This document shows, piece after piece, positions 26,353 through 35,717 of a stretch of DNA of 64,000 nt (position 1 is the first letter of the stretch; every line of letters starts with the position of its first letter). Made by a program: the position numbers and the translations under genes. Under the pieces are notes generated by a model, which saw only the letters and a program-made list of their open reading frames with translations, was not told the DNA's origin and searched no databases. This DNA comes from Actinomadura spongiicola. Its GTDB lineage: Bacteria; Actinomycetota; Actinomycetes; Streptosporangiales; Streptosporangiaceae. The stretch is from assembly GCF_003432485.1 (NCBI RefSeq), contig NZ_QVNQ01000006.1, positions 124,001 to 188,000 on the forward strand, in the 5' to 3' direction.

Positions 26353-26376
26353 AGCCAAGCGGTGCAGAGCTAAAAG
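26302..26376 (+). repeat. 15-bp tandem repeat, five copies, spanning a stop codon
   Basis: Copies at 26302, 26317, 26332, 26347 and 26362 follow the pattern gygcagagccaaacg; copies two and three are identical. The fourth copy has TAG where others have CAG, ending the DUF35 gene. The fifth ends in an in-frame TAA at 26371-26373. Slippage expansion is the likely origin. Confidence 0.9.
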
Positions 26377-26390
26377 GAAGTTGGACAGGC

Positions 26391-27785
26391 ATGACCATCA
26401 ACAAGGTGTACGAGTCTCCGCTGGCAGCCGTCGCCGACGTCCCCGACGGCGCGAGCGTGTCGATCGCCGGGTTCGGAAAGACCCACAGTTTCCCGACGAG
26501 CCTCACCGTCGCGCTGCGTGAGCACGGCGCCCGGCAGTTGTGTCTCGTGGCCAACTCGCTCGGTGAGGGCCCCTACCGTTCGATCAGCCTGGTTGAGAAC
26601 CGGCAGGTCAACAGGCTGATCGTGTCGTTCTCGGCGCGTGCGGGGGAGGCGACCTCCGCGGCCGAGAAGCAGATCGCGGCGGGGGAGATCGAGGTCGAGC
26701 TGGTGCCGCAGGGCACGCTGGTCGAGCGGCTGCGCGCGGGCGGCGCCGGGATCGGCGCGTTCTACACCCGCACCGCCGTCGGCACGGCGGTGGCGGACGG
26801 CAAGGAGACCCGCGTGATCGACGGGGTCGAGCACGTTCTGGAACACGCACTGAAGGTCGACTACGCGCTGATCCGCGCCGCCCGCGCGGACCGTTTCGGC
26901 AACCTGGAGTTCGACGGCGTCGGCCGCAACTTCATGCCCGCGTTCGCCAAGGGCGCCGAGATCACGATCGCCGAGGTCGACGAGATCGTCGACGGTGAGC
27001 TGGACCCGGAGCGGATCGGCCTGCCCGGCATCTTCGTCAGCCGGGTCGTCACCAAGACGGTCGAGGTCGAGCACGACTTCCCGGTCGTCCGGGAGGGGCG
27101 CGGCGCCGACAGCGCCCGCACCTACAACGGGAAGCAGGCGCTGACCCGCAGGCAGATGGCGGAGGTGGCGGCGGGGCTCGTGCCGAGCGGCAGCTACATG
27201 AACCTGGGCCTCGGCATTCCCACGCTGATCTCCGACTACATCTCCGGGCGTGACATCGTCCTGCACTCGGAGAACGGCGTCCTCGGCTACGGCACCATCG
27301 CCTCCAAGGACGACTACGACCCCGAGATCTACAACGCGGGCGGCCAGTACGTGCACCTGGAGAAGGGCGGTTCGTTCTTCGAGAGCGTGACGTCCTTCGA
27401 GATGGTCCGCGGCGGGAAGGTCGACTACGTCGCGCTCGGCGCGTTCGAGGTGGACGCCGCCGCCAACCTCGCGAACTGGACCACGCCGAAGATGGTGGGC
27501 GGCGGCATCGGCGGGGCCATGGACCTCGTCGCGGGCGACGTCAACGTCATGGTGCTGATGACGCACCTCGACTCCAAGGGACGGCCGAAGCTCGTCAAGT
27601 CCTGCGAGTACCCGCTGACGGGACGCAACTGCGTGAACATCGTCGTCACCGACCTGTGCGTGCTGCGCCGCGTCGACGACGTGTTCAGGTTGGAGCACGT
27701 CGCACCGGGCTTCACGGCGCAGGAGGTCGCCGAACTCACCGATTTCGAGTTCGACTTCGGTGACTTCGCCACGGCAGGCGCGTAG
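26391..27785 (+). CDS. Fused alpha/beta CoA-transferase (SCOT-like, class I)
   Basis: 464 aa. N-terminal half corresponds to the A subunit (DGASVSIAGFGKTHSFP; NLEFDGVGRNFMP), and the C-terminal half to the B subunit (NLGLGIPTLISDYI; HSENGVLGYG with the catalytic Glu). Bacterial class I CoA-transferases are usually two genes, so this is the fused eukaryote-like arrangement. Related folds include the IpdAB ring-opening hydrolases, so hydrolytic carbon-carbon cleavage is an alternative. It lies within the catabolic run. Confidence 0.85.
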   Translation: MTINKVYESPLAAVADVPDGASVSIAGFGKTHSFPTSLTVALREHGARQLCLVANSLGEGPYRSISLVENRQVNRLIVSFSARAGEATSAAEKQIAAGEIEVELVPQGTLVERLRAGGAGIGAFYTRTAVGTAVADGKETRVIDGVEHVLEHALKVDYALIRAARADRFGNLEFDGVGRNFMPAFAKGAEITIAEVDEIVDGELDPERIGLPGIFVSRVVTKTVEVEHDFPVVREGRGADSARTYNGKQALTRRQMAEVAAGLVPSGSYMNLGLGIPTLISDYISGRDIVLHSENGVLGYGTIASKDDYDPEIYNAGGQYVHLEKGGSFFESVTSFEMVRGGKVDYVALGAFEVDAAANLANWTTPKMVGGGIGGAMDLVAGDVNVMVLMTHLDSKGRPKLVKSCEYPLTGRNCVNIVVTDLCVLRRVDDVFRLEHVAPGFTAQEVAELTDFEFDFGDFATAGA

Positions 27786-27792
27786 GTCCGCC

Positions 27793-29223
27793 GTGTCGGA
27801 TCTCGTGGGGATGAGCGCCGCGGAGCTGGCACAGGCGTACGAGCGGCGCGACGTCTCGCCGGTGGAGGCGACGCGGGAGGCGCTCGCCGCCATCGAGGAG
27901 CGGGACGCGGAGCTGAACGCGTTCGTCCTGGTCGACGCCGACTCGGCGCTGCGCGCGGCGGCCGAGTCGGAGGCCCGCTGGTCGGCCGGGACGCAGCTCG
28001 GCTGGGCGGACGGCGTCCCCACCACCGTCAAGGACCTCGAACGGACCCGGGGGTGGCCGACGCTGCGCGGGAGCTGGCTGGCCGACGAGTCGGGTCCGTG
28101 GACGGAGGACTCGCCGAGCGTGGCGCGGCTGCGGGAGGCGGGCGCCGTCCTCGTCGGCAAGACCACGACCCCGGAGTTCGGGTGGAAGGGCACCACGGAC
28201 TCGCCCCGGTTCGGCGTCACGCGGAACCCGTGGGATCCGGCGCTGACCCCCGGCGGGTCCAGCGGCGGCTCGTCCGCCGCGGTGGCGGCGGGGATGGGCA
28301 CGTGGTCGGTCGGCACGGACGGCGGCGGCTCGGTCCGGCTCCCCGCGGCGTTCACCGGCACGGTCGGGTTCAAACCGACCGGCGATCTCGTCTCGACGTA
28401 TCCGCCGGGCAGCAACGGGCCGCTGTCCCATCGCGGGCCGATCACGCTGTCGGTGCTGGACGCCGCCGTCCTGCTCGACGTGATCGGACGGCCCGATCCT
28501 CGTGACTGGGCGGCGGCGCCCGCCCGCGACCGCTCGTTCGTCGTCGGGATCGACGCGGGCGTCTCCGGTCTCCGGGTCGGGTACTCCCCGGACCTCGGAT
28601 ACGGCCGCAACGATCCCGAGGTCGCGTCCCTGGTGGCCGCCGCCGTCGGCGTGCTCGCCGAGCTGGGCGCGCGGGTGACGGAGGTCGAGCCGATCTTCGA
28701 CGATCCCGTCGAGGCGTTCCAGACGCTGTGGTGGTCGGGAGCCGCGCGTTCGCTCGGGTCGTACGGCCCCGAGCGGCTCGAACGCGTGGACCCGGGGCTG
28801 GTGGAGTGCGCGGAGCGGGGGCGCGCGGTCTCCGCCGTGGAGTACCTGGACGCGATGGCGGTGTGCGCCGACCTCGGGCTGCGGATGGGGCGGTTCCACG
28901 AGTCCTACGACGTCCTGGTCACGCCGACCGTGCCGACCGTCGCGTTCGAGGCGGGACGCAGCGGACCCGGCACGGAGCCGCCGCACCTCTGGGCGTCGTG
29001 GACGCCGTACACGTATCCGTTCAACATGACCCGGCAGCCGGCGCTGAGCGTGCCGTGCGGCGTCACGCGTTCCGGACTTCCGGTCGGGCTCCAGCTGGTC
29101 GGCGCCCGCCACCGGGACGGCCTCGTGCTCAGGGCCGGACGCGCCTACGAGAGGCACACCGGCTGGTCACCGGTCACCGAGGCCTCGCGAACGCGGGACA
29201 CGAAGAGAGGACAGTCGAGATGA
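27793..29223 (+). CDS. Amidase-signature family amidohydrolase
   Basis: 476 aa from GTG 27793, seven bases after the CoA-transferase stop. The Ser-cisSer-Lys triad region is visible: Lys80 in TTVKD, the cis-Ser in TPGGSSGGSSAA (about 155-160) and nucleophile Ser180 in GTDGGGSVRLPA. It hydrolyses a carboxamide to acid plus amine or ammonia. Since GatC/GatB are absent it is a catabolic amidase, plausibly acting on the imported substrate before CoA activation. Confidence 0.92.
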   Translation: MSDLVGMSAAELAQAYERRDVSPVEATREALAAIEERDAELNAFVLVDADSALRAAAESEARWSAGTQLGWADGVPTTVKDLERTRGWPTLRGSWLADESGPWTEDSPSVARLREAGAVLVGKTTTPEFGWKGTTDSPRFGVTRNPWDPALTPGGSSGGSSAAVAAGMGTWSVGTDGGGSVRLPAAFTGTVGFKPTGDLVSTYPPGSNGPLSHRGPITLSVLDAAVLLDVIGRPDPRDWAAAPARDRSFVVGIDAGVSGLRVGYSPDLGYGRNDPEVASLVAAAVGVLAELGARVTEVEPIFDDPVEAFQTLWWSGAARSLGSYGPERLERVDPGLVECAERGRAVSAVEYLDAMAVCADLGLRMGRFHESYDVLVTPTVPTVAFEAGRSGPGTEPPHLWASWTPYTYPFNMTRQPALSVPCGVTRSGLPVGLQLVGARHRDGLVLRAGRAYERHTGWSPVTEASRTRDTKRGQSR

Positions 29224-30659
29224 CCGAGCTACCCACGGTCGCGAACCTGGTCAACGGGGAGTGGCTGCGCAGCGACCACGAACGCACCGTCCACCACAAG
29301 TTCACCGGCGCGCCGCTCGCGACGGCCTACGACGCGACGCCCGGCATGGTCGCCGACGCCGTGTCCGCGGCGCGGGAGGCGAGCCGCACCCCGCTGAACC
29401 CCCTCGAACGCTTCGAGATCCTGCGGGCGGTGGCCGACGAGATCGCCAAGAACCGTGAGCGGCTCGCGCTCGACGTGGCCCGCGAGTCGGGGTTCAGCGT
29501 GAAGGACTGCCTCGGCGACACCGACCGGGCCGTCCAGACGATGCTGATCTCCGCCGAGGAGGCCAAGCGGATCGACGGCGCGGTCGTGCCGATCCAGGCG
29601 GCGCCGGGGTTCGCGCACCGGCTGGCGTTCACGATCCGGCAGCCGGTCGGCGTGGTCGGCGCGATCACCCCGTTCAACTCGCCGCTGAACACCGTCGCGC
29701 ACAAGGTCGGTCCGGCGCTGGCGGCGGGCAACGCCGTGGTGGTCAAGCCGTCGCCTTTCACGCCGATCGCGGCGGCGGAGCTGTGCCGGATGCTGCTGGA
29801 CGCGGGCCTGCCGCCCGGCCTGCTCGGGCTGGTGCTCGGACCGGGCGACCCGGTCGGGCACGCCCTCGTCGACGACGAGCGGGTCGACTTCATCACGTTC
29901 ACCGGCAGCACCGCCGCCGGTAAGGCCATCTCCGCGCGGCTCGGGATGCGGCGCGCGACGATGGAGTGCGGCAACGTGTCCGCGACCATCGTGTGCCGGG
30001 ACGCCGACATCGCGTCCGCGGCGCAGCAGTGCAGCCGGGGCGCGTTCCGCAAGTCGGGGCAGGTGTGCACGTCGGTGCAGCGCCTCTACGTCCACGCGGA
30101 CGTGCTGGACGAGTTCCTCGGCCAGCTCACCGACGCGGCCGGCAAGCTCGTGCTCGGAGACCCGGAGGACCCGGCGACCGACATCGGCCCGATGATCACC
30201 GAGGCGGCGGCGAAGCGGGCCGAGGAGTGGGTGAACGCCGCGGTCGACCAGGGCGCCAGGGTCGTCACGGGCGGAACCCGGTCGGGGCCGGTGATGCACC
30301 CGACGATCCTGGTGGACGTGCCGGGCGAGGCGCGGCTGCTCTGCGAGGAGGCGTTCGCCCCCGTCGTGTCGGTGGTCCCGTTCGAGGACCTCGACGCCGT
30401 GATCGACGCGGTCAACGACACCCCGTACGGCCTCCAGGCGGGCATCTTCACCCGCGACCTCGACACCGCGCTCACCGCGGCACGGAACCTTCGGATGGGC
30501 GGGGTCGTCATCAATTCGACGTCCAGTACACGCGCGGACCTGATGCCCTACGGCGGGGTGAAGGACAGCGGGTACGGGACCGAGGGCCCTCGTTACGCCA
30601 TCCGCGAGATGACGGAGGAACGGCTCATCCTGATGGAGCCCGCGGGCGGGCCGAGGTGA
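29220..30659 (+). CDS. NAD(P)-dependent aldehyde dehydrogenase
   Basis: 479 aa, ATG 29220 in an ATGA overlap. ITPFNSPL and KPSPFTP are the NAD-binding and active-site lead-in motifs; the nucleophilic Cys is Cys283 (SGQVCTS). The general-base region reads ATMECGN, where most family members have LELGGK; the Glu is kept but the following residue is Cys. It would oxidise an aldehyde, for example that released by an Ltp-DUF35 retro-aldol reaction. Confidence 0.92.
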   Translation: MTELPTVANLVNGEWLRSDHERTVHHKFTGAPLATAYDATPGMVADAVSAAREASRTPLNPLERFEILRAVADEIAKNRERLALDVARESGFSVKDCLGDTDRAVQTMLISAEEAKRIDGAVVPIQAAPGFAHRLAFTIRQPVGVVGAITPFNSPLNTVAHKVGPALAAGNAVVVKPSPFTPIAAAELCRMLLDAGLPPGLLGLVLGPGDPVGHALVDDERVDFITFTGSTAAGKAISARLGMRRATMECGNVSATIVCRDADIASAAQQCSRGAFRKSGQVCTSVQRLYVHADVLDEFLGQLTDAAGKLVLGDPEDPATDIGPMITEAAAKRAEEWVNAAVDQGARVVTGGTRSGPVMHPTILVDVPGEARLLCEEAFAPVVSVVPFEDLDAVIDAVNDTPYGLQAGIFTRDLDTALTAARNLRMGGVVINSTSSTRADLMPYGGVKDSGYGTEGPRYAIREMTEERLILMEPAGGPR

Positions 30660-30668
30660 GGACGGACG

Positions 30669-31715
30669 ATGCCGGTACGGATCTCCGCTGACGAGCTGCG
30701 GGACGCCGCGACGCGGATCTTCGTCGCGTGCGGGGTCCCGTCCGCCGACGCCCTGCTGGTGGCCGACAGCCTCGTCCAGGCCGACCTGTGGGGCCACCAG
30801 TCCCACGGGGTGCTGCGCGTGGGCTGGTACGTCGACCGCATCCGGTCGGGCGTCATGACCGGCCAGACCAAGGCCGAGATCGTCTCCGGCACCGGCGCCG
30901 TGGCGACCCTGGACGGCCGGGACGGCATCGGCCAGGTCGTCACGGCGCGGGCGGCGCGGGAGGCCGTCGACCGGGCCGGGCGGCACGGCGTCGGGGTCGT
31001 CGCGGTCCGTAACTCCAACCATTTCGGCACCGCCGCGTACTTCACCAGGATGGCGCCGCCGCGCGGCTGCATCGGCATCCTCACGACGAACTCCAGCCCC
31101 GCGATGGCGCCGTGGGGCGGGCGCGGGAAGCTCGTCGGCAGCAACCCCTGGTCGATCGCGGCGCCGCTCGGCGGCGACCGGCAGTTCGTGCTGGACATCG
31201 CCAACACGGCCGTCGCCAGGGGCAAGATCTATCTCGCACGGAACCGGGGCGAGGAGATCCCGGACGGGTGGGCCGTCGACGCGGACGGCGCGCCCACCCG
31301 CGACCCCGAGACGGCCCTGCTCGGCGCCGTGCTGCCCATGGCGGGCCACAAGGGCTACGGCATCTCGGTGATGATGGACGTCCTCTCCGGGGTGCTGAGC
31401 GCGAGCGGCTTCGGGTCGGCCGTCAACGGGCCCTACCAGTCCGAGAAACCGGGCCGTTCCGGACATCTCTATATGGCCCTGGACATCGCCTCCTTCAGCC
31501 CCGTGCGGGAGTTCGAGGAGCGCATGTCGACCCTGGTGACGGAGCTGAAAGCCGGGTCGCGGGAAGGGGAGGACGAGGTGCGCTACCCCGGTGAGATCGA
31601 GGACCTCGCCGAGGCGCGGAACGCGCGGGACGGGCTGCTGCTCCCCGAACGGACCGTCGCCGACCTACGCCGGGTCGCCCACGACCTGGGCGTCGACGTT
31701 CTGGAGGGGCGATGA
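30669..31715 (+). CDS. Malate/L-lactate dehydrogenase family oxidoreductase (Ldh_2)
   Basis: 348 aa. The Ldh_2 (YlbC/ComC/AllD) fold is indicated by DLWGHQSHGVLR, the catalytic SNHFGTAAYF and GSNPWSIAAP, and FVLDIANT. These NAD(P)-dependent enzymes act on 2-hydroxy acids such as malate, lactate, ureidoglycolate or sulfolactate; substrate is unresolved. Nine bases after the aldehyde dehydrogenase, so in the same operon. Confidence 0.9.
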   Translation: MPVRISADELRDAATRIFVACGVPSADALLVADSLVQADLWGHQSHGVLRVGWYVDRIRSGVMTGQTKAEIVSGTGAVATLDGRDGIGQVVTARAAREAVDRAGRHGVGVVAVRNSNHFGTAAYFTRMAPPRGCIGILTTNSSPAMAPWGGRGKLVGSNPWSIAAPLGGDRQFVLDIANTAVARGKIYLARNRGEEIPDGWAVDADGAPTRDPETALLGAVLPMAGHKGYGISVMMDVLSGVLSASGFGSAVNGPYQSEKPGRSGHLYMALDIASFSPVREFEERMSTLVTELKAGSREGEDEVRYPGEIEDLAEARNARDGLLLPERTVADLRRVAHDLGVDVLEGR

Positions 31716-32497
31716 GCGTCACCGTCAACGCGATCCGCGTCGGACGGTCGGAGAACGTCCCGCTGGCCGCCGCCGTCTACGGTTCGGCCAGCGACGAGAC
31801 GATCGACATCCACATGTTCATGTTCGTGATCGAGGCCGCGGGCACGCGCGTCGTCGTCGACACGGGGACGCTCGCGCCCGAGTACGTCCGGGAGCACCAC
31901 CCCTACGCGTTCGTCCGCGCCCCGGAGGAGCTGCCCGAGACCGCGCTCCGCGAATGCGGAGTCGACCCCGACGACGTCGACTACGTCGTCAACACCCACC
32001 TGCACTGGGACCACTGCTCGAACAACGCCCTTTTCCGGAACGCCCGCATCCTGGTGGGACGCCGCGAACTCGAATACGCGATCCATCCCTTGCCGCTGCA
32101 CGAGCGCGCCTACGAGAAACTGCCGGGGCTCCAGGCGCCCTGGATGTCGGCGTGGGACCGCACCGAGGCCGTCTCCCACGAACAGGAGATCTGTCCGGGT
32201 GTGACCGTCGTTCCGCTGCCGGGGCACACGCCGGGTTCCCAGGGCGTCCTCGTCGAGACCGACGCCGGACGCTTCCTGCTCGCCGGTGACGCCATCGGCG
32301 TCTACGAGAACTGGGACCCGCACGACTGGCGCAAGTGCGTCGCGCCGACCATCCACACCAATCTCTTCGAGTGCTACGACACCTTCCAGTTCGTCGCCGA
32401 CCTGGACTGCGAGGTGATCCCGAGCCACGACCACCGCATCCTCGACAGCCCCCTGTTCCAGGGAAGGCGCCGGGACGACGTGGTCGCGGCGGGGTGA
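31712..32497 (+). CDS. Metallo-beta-lactamase-fold hydrolase (lactonase-like)
   Basis: 261 aa, ATGA overlap. Dinuclear metal motif THLHWDH (His96, His98, Asp100, His101), PGHTPG, AGDA and terminal SHDH, the pattern of N-acyl-homoserine lactonase-like enzymes. No signal peptide. In this setting it may open a lactone or hydrolyse a thioester intermediate; quorum-quenching is an alternative. Last gene of the operon, followed by a strong hairpin. Confidence 0.88.
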   Translation: MSVTVNAIRVGRSENVPLAAAVYGSASDETIDIHMFMFVIEAAGTRVVVDTGTLAPEYVREHHPYAFVRAPEELPETALRECGVDPDDVDYVVNTHLHWDHCSNNALFRNARILVGRRELEYAIHPLPLHERAYEKLPGLQAPWMSAWDRTEAVSHEQEICPGVTVVPLPGHTPGSQGVLVETDAGRFLLAGDAIGVYENWDPHDWRKCVAPTIHTNLFECYDTFQFVADLDCEVIPSHDHRILDSPLFQGRRRDDVVAAG

Positions 32498-32517
32498 GGT
32501 CCGGCCACGACGTGGTT

Positions 32518-32551
32518 GGGCCCCCTCCCGGCGGCAGCAGGGAGGGGGCCC
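32518..32551. terminator. Bidirectional hairpin between convergent genes
   Basis: Arms GGGCCCCCTCCC (32518-32529) and GGGAGGGGGCCC (32540-32551) pair perfectly over 12 bp with a 10-nt loop. It stands between the hydrolase stop and the convergent protease stop, so it can end both transcripts. No U-run follows, as is common in high-GC actinomycetes. Confidence 0.8.
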
Positions 32552-32615
32552 GGGGAGCAGCGCCCCGTCAGCGGTACGGGGCGCCGTTATCACGGATGCC
32601 GGGTCGTGCCCGTCA

Positions 32616-33986
32616 TCACACTCGCTCCCACAGTGCCGGTACATTCTCCGGGGTCCAACCCGAGATGGCCTGGTGGGCCTGGATGCACCGGTACTGGACG
32701 TCGTTGTAGGTCACGACGTCCCCGACCTTGTAGACGGTTCCCTCGGCCCAGGAACCGCTCGGGTCACCAGGGTCGCCCGGGTCAGGATCGCCCGGGTCGG
32801 TGGCGCCCGTGTACAGCGTGAGGCCGTACACCTGGAGCAGCTCGTTGATCGGCTGGAAGAACGTCGTGCCGCCACGGCTGCAGTCGCCGGAGCCGCCCGA
32901 CGTCACGCCCTGCGCCTGGGTGCCGCTGATGTACGAGCCGCCCGAGTCGCCGGGCTCGGCGCACACCGTCGTCTGGGTCACCCCGGTGATGGTGCCCTCG
33001 GGGTAGGTGACGCTGGTGTTGAGCCGCGTGATGGAACCGCAGTGCCAACCGGTGGTGGAGCCGGACCGGCAGACCTGCTGGCCCGCCTGCATCACGGTCG
33101 AGCCCTCCACGGCCCGGTCCGCGACCTTCCCGTAGCCGTTGACCCGCGCGGTGGGCGTCCACTGGCTGTTGGCCGCCACCCACGCGTAGTCGTTGCCGGG
33201 GAAGCTCGAACCCTGGAAGCTGCCCAGCTGGGCCCGGTTGTGGCCGCTGACGCTCGTCCCGGCCTTGCCGCAGTGCCCCGCGGTGGCGAAGCCCGCCTGT
33301 GTGCCGCCCCGGGTGACGGGGAAGCCGACCGAACAGCGTCCACCGCTGCCCATGTAGTAGGCGTCGCCGCCGCGCAGGTCGTACAACGGGCGCGGCTGGA
33401 TGTTCGAGCGCTCGATGGTCAGCATGCCGAGGGCGACCCCGGCCGCCTTGGCGAAGGCGCGTGCCTTCTCGGGAGCGGAGGTCTGCAGCACGACCCTGTT
33501 GCTGCGGACGTCCACGGCCCAGACGGGCGTGTGCGAGGTGTCACTCCCCGCACTGGCACGGTCCAGCTTGGCCTTGGCGGCGTCGAGCTGCGCCAGGCTG
33601 TACTTGACGACCGTCGCCTTGGCGCCGTGCGCGGCGATCACCGCGGCCTTGCCGCGATCGGTGGTGGAGACGTGCAGCGTTCCACCGGTCTTGCCGGTGA
33701 CATAGCTGCCCGCGTAGCTTCCCGCGAGCCTCAGCTGGAGCTTGCCGGCGGTGGCGCCCGTGTCGACCTGGTTGGCCAGCGCCTGCTTCGCCTCGGCCGC
33801 GGTGAGGCCGAGGTCGCGTTGCATGGCCTGGAGCATGGCCGCGGGGACGTTCGCCGCCGTCGCCGCGGAGTACGGCGAGGGCTGCTGGGGAGCGGACGGT
33901 TGGGCCGTGGCGACGCCCTGCGTGCCGGCGAGGCCCAGTACGCCGGCGGCGAGTACGGCGACCCGAAGGCCGCGTCTGTGAGACAT
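32616..33986 (-). CDS. Secreted streptogrisin-like S1 serine protease with chitin-binding domain
   Basis: 456 aa from ATG 33986, preceded by GAGGAGAG; the longer frame upstream has no ribosome site. Order: signal peptide (1-28), alpha-lytic-type pro-region (about 40-195), chymotrypsin-fold domain with catalytic His in TAGHCG, Asp in NDYAWV and Ser in GDSGGS, a Asp-Gly-Pro linker, then a C-terminal CBM5/12 chitin-binding module (WAEGTVYKVGDVVTYN). Layout equals streptogrisin C. It likely degrades fungal or insect material extracellularly after self-processing. Confidence 0.94.
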   Translation of the reverse strand: MSHRRGLRVAVLAAGVLGLAGTQGVATAQPSAPQQPSPYSAATAANVPAAMLQAMQRDLGLTAAEAKQALANQVDTGATAGKLQLRLAGSYAGSYVTGKTGGTLHVSTTDRGKAAVIAAHGAKATVVKYSLAQLDAAKAKLDRASAGSDTSHTPVWAVDVRSNRVVLQTSAPEKARAFAKAAGVALGMLTIERSNIQPRPLYDLRGGDAYYMGSGGRCSVGFPVTRGGTQAGFATAGHCGKAGTSVSGHNRAQLGSFQGSSFPGNDYAWVAANSQWTPTARVNGYGKVADRAVEGSTVMQAGQQVCRSGSTTGWHCGSITRLNTSVTYPEGTITGVTQTTVCAEPGDSGGSYISGTQAQGVTSGGSGDCSRGGTTFFQPINELLQVYGLTLYTGATDPGDPDPGDPGDPSGSWAEGTVYKVGDVVTYNDVQYRCIQAHQAISGWTPENVPALWERV

Positions 33987-34330
33987 GGTCTCTCCTCGTG
34001 TGGGGGGTGCGGCAAAGGTAAATGGCCGTGCCCAGGCGAGAAAGCCTCTCTCGGCCCGCGTTCTGGCGAGTTGTCGCCGGTGTCGATCTTCGCCACCGCG
34101 CCCACTTGCCCCGCCCGGCCGATCGGGCGGAAAATCCAATTGCTCATTTGGAGTTCGGTCGAGAGCGCCCGAGAAGTGGAAGACATGCGGCCGGCGCCGT
34201 GGCCGAGGCAAGATTTTCCGGGTTTCGGACGTGAACACGAGCCGTCATGGCCGCGCCGCACGAGAAATGTGGGCATTCGATGGGCGGTAGAGGCTTGGCT
34301 GCCTCCCGCCACTGCTAGATAATCCCGTCC
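33987..34330. promoter_or_regulatory. 344-bp divergent region with a candidate promoter for the TrmB/LuxR gene
   Basis: Near its right end TAGATAAT (34316-34323) resembles a -10 box, and a weak GCTTGG (34293-34298) lies 17 bp upstream. Transcription would begin at or within a few bases of ATG 34331, implying a leaderless mRNA. No clear promoter for the protease was found on the other strand. No gene is present. Confidence 0.45.
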
Positions 34331-35347
34331 ATGTCTCCCGCCTCCGCGACCGGTGAGAATCCGTTCGCGGCACTTGGTGTCACCGCATCGCAACAGGCCA
34401 TTTACTCTGCGTTGCTCTTCCATCCCGGCAGCACGTTGGGTGAACTGGTGAAGCTGACGGGCGAGCCACGGGCCCGGCTGGCGGCCCTGCTCACCGAACT
34501 GGAGGCCCTCGGCATGGTCGGCGTCGACGCCTGCGCCGGTCCGGCGGCCGGCGAGCGGAACGATCCGAGATACGCGCCCTACCCACCGGACGCCGTCGTC
34601 GAGGCGCTGATCCACAAGCGGGAGACCGAGTTCATCCGCGCCCGCATCGAGGCGAAACGACTCAGCGGCGACCTGCTGGCCGCCGAGCAGCGCACGAACC
34701 CGCAGAAACTCGTGGAGGTCATCGACGGGACGGACGCCGTCGCGCAACGCTACGAGCAGGTGCAGCGCGCCGCGGTCAAACAGGTCAAGGCCATCGACAA
34801 GCCGCCCTACACCGTCGACCCCGTCGGCCCCAACGAGATCGAACGGGAACGGCTCGCCAACGGGGTGGAGTACCGCGTCATCTACACCCCGGAATCCCTC
34901 GCCATCCCCGGGAAACGCGACGTGGTGCGGCAGGACGCCGTGCTCGGCGAACAGGCCCGCGTGCTGGAGAACCCGCCGACGAAACTCGTCATCGTGGACG
35001 ACGAGATGGCGCTGATGCCGCTCCAGGGCGACGAGCCGGGGATGACCGCCGTCATCCGTCCCTCGACACTGCTCGACATTCTCATCAGCGTGTTCAACAA
35101 CTGCTGGGAACAGGCCACGCCGCTGCACGCCGACCGCGAGTCCTGCGACGTCTGGCCCCGGCTGTCCGACGCCGACCGGCACCTGCTGACCCTGCTCGCC
35201 GCCGGCCTCAAGGACGAGGCCGTGGCCCGGTACACCGGCATGGGCGCGCGCACCGTCAGCCGGCACGTCGCCCGCCTGCTCCGCACGCTCAACGCCCGCA
35301 CCCGGTTCCAGGCGGGGGTGCACGCGGCCCGCCGTGGTCTCGTCTGA
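34331..35347 (+). CDS. TrmB-like/LuxR-type transcriptional regulator
   Basis: 338 aa. An N-terminal winged-helix of TrmB type (ALGVTASQQAIYSALLF, STLGELVKLTG) is joined to a central regulatory region and a C-terminal LuxR HTH (LSDADRHLLTLLAAGLKDEAVARYTGMGARTV). This architecture is common in streptomycetes, often linked to secreted-enzyme or antibiotic genes. It is divergent from the protease gene and may control it. Confidence 0.88.
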   Translation: MSPASATGENPFAALGVTASQQAIYSALLFHPGSTLGELVKLTGEPRARLAALLTELEALGMVGVDACAGPAAGERNDPRYAPYPPDAVVEALIHKRETEFIRARIEAKRLSGDLLAAEQRTNPQKLVEVIDGTDAVAQRYEQVQRAAVKQVKAIDKPPYTVDPVGPNEIERERLANGVEYRVIYTPESLAIPGKRDVVRQDAVLGEQARVLENPPTKLVIVDDEMALMPLQGDEPGMTAVIRPSTLLDILISVFNNCWEQATPLHADRESCDVWPRLSDADRHLLTLLAAGLKDEAVARYTGMGARTVSRHVARLLRTLNARTRFQAGVHAARRGLV

Positions 35348-35717
35348 CCGCGCGCCCCTTACGATCTTTAGAGCCCCCGACCGAGGTGCGCGCGGCCGCG
35401 CGCCGCAAGGAGACGTCCCGTGAGCTCGCCCCCGCACCGCTGCTCGACCTCGGGCATCTCGATCTCCGGATGGTTGCCGTCACTTGACGGGGGAATGTGG
35501 GAACTTCCGGCGGTGCCCGTGCGGTTACGCAGGTGATGCGACCACGGTGGGGCGGTCTGTAGGGTGTCCGCCAGGTGAGCCGGGAAGCCTGGTCGGCATG
35601 GCGGTGACGGCTCGGCTCATGTGAGGGAATCCATGCTTATCGCGGTCTTATCCGGCCTGCCTTGACTGAGGCGGTTCCGGTTCCCTTTTCACACCCCTGT
35701 ACCAGCGGGAGAGATGC
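35348..35717. other. 370-bp intergenic region
   Basis: Between the LuxR-type regulator and the glycan cluster. A TTGACT at about 35663 could be a -35 box for the downstream epimerase, but no matching -10 is convincing. GGGAGAG at 35708-35714 serves as ribosome binding site. No gene or repeat was recognised. Confidence 0.4.

Noticed and set aside
26302..26376. CRISPR-like repeat
   Set aside because: Contiguous 15-bp units without spacers; a simple coding tandem repeat.
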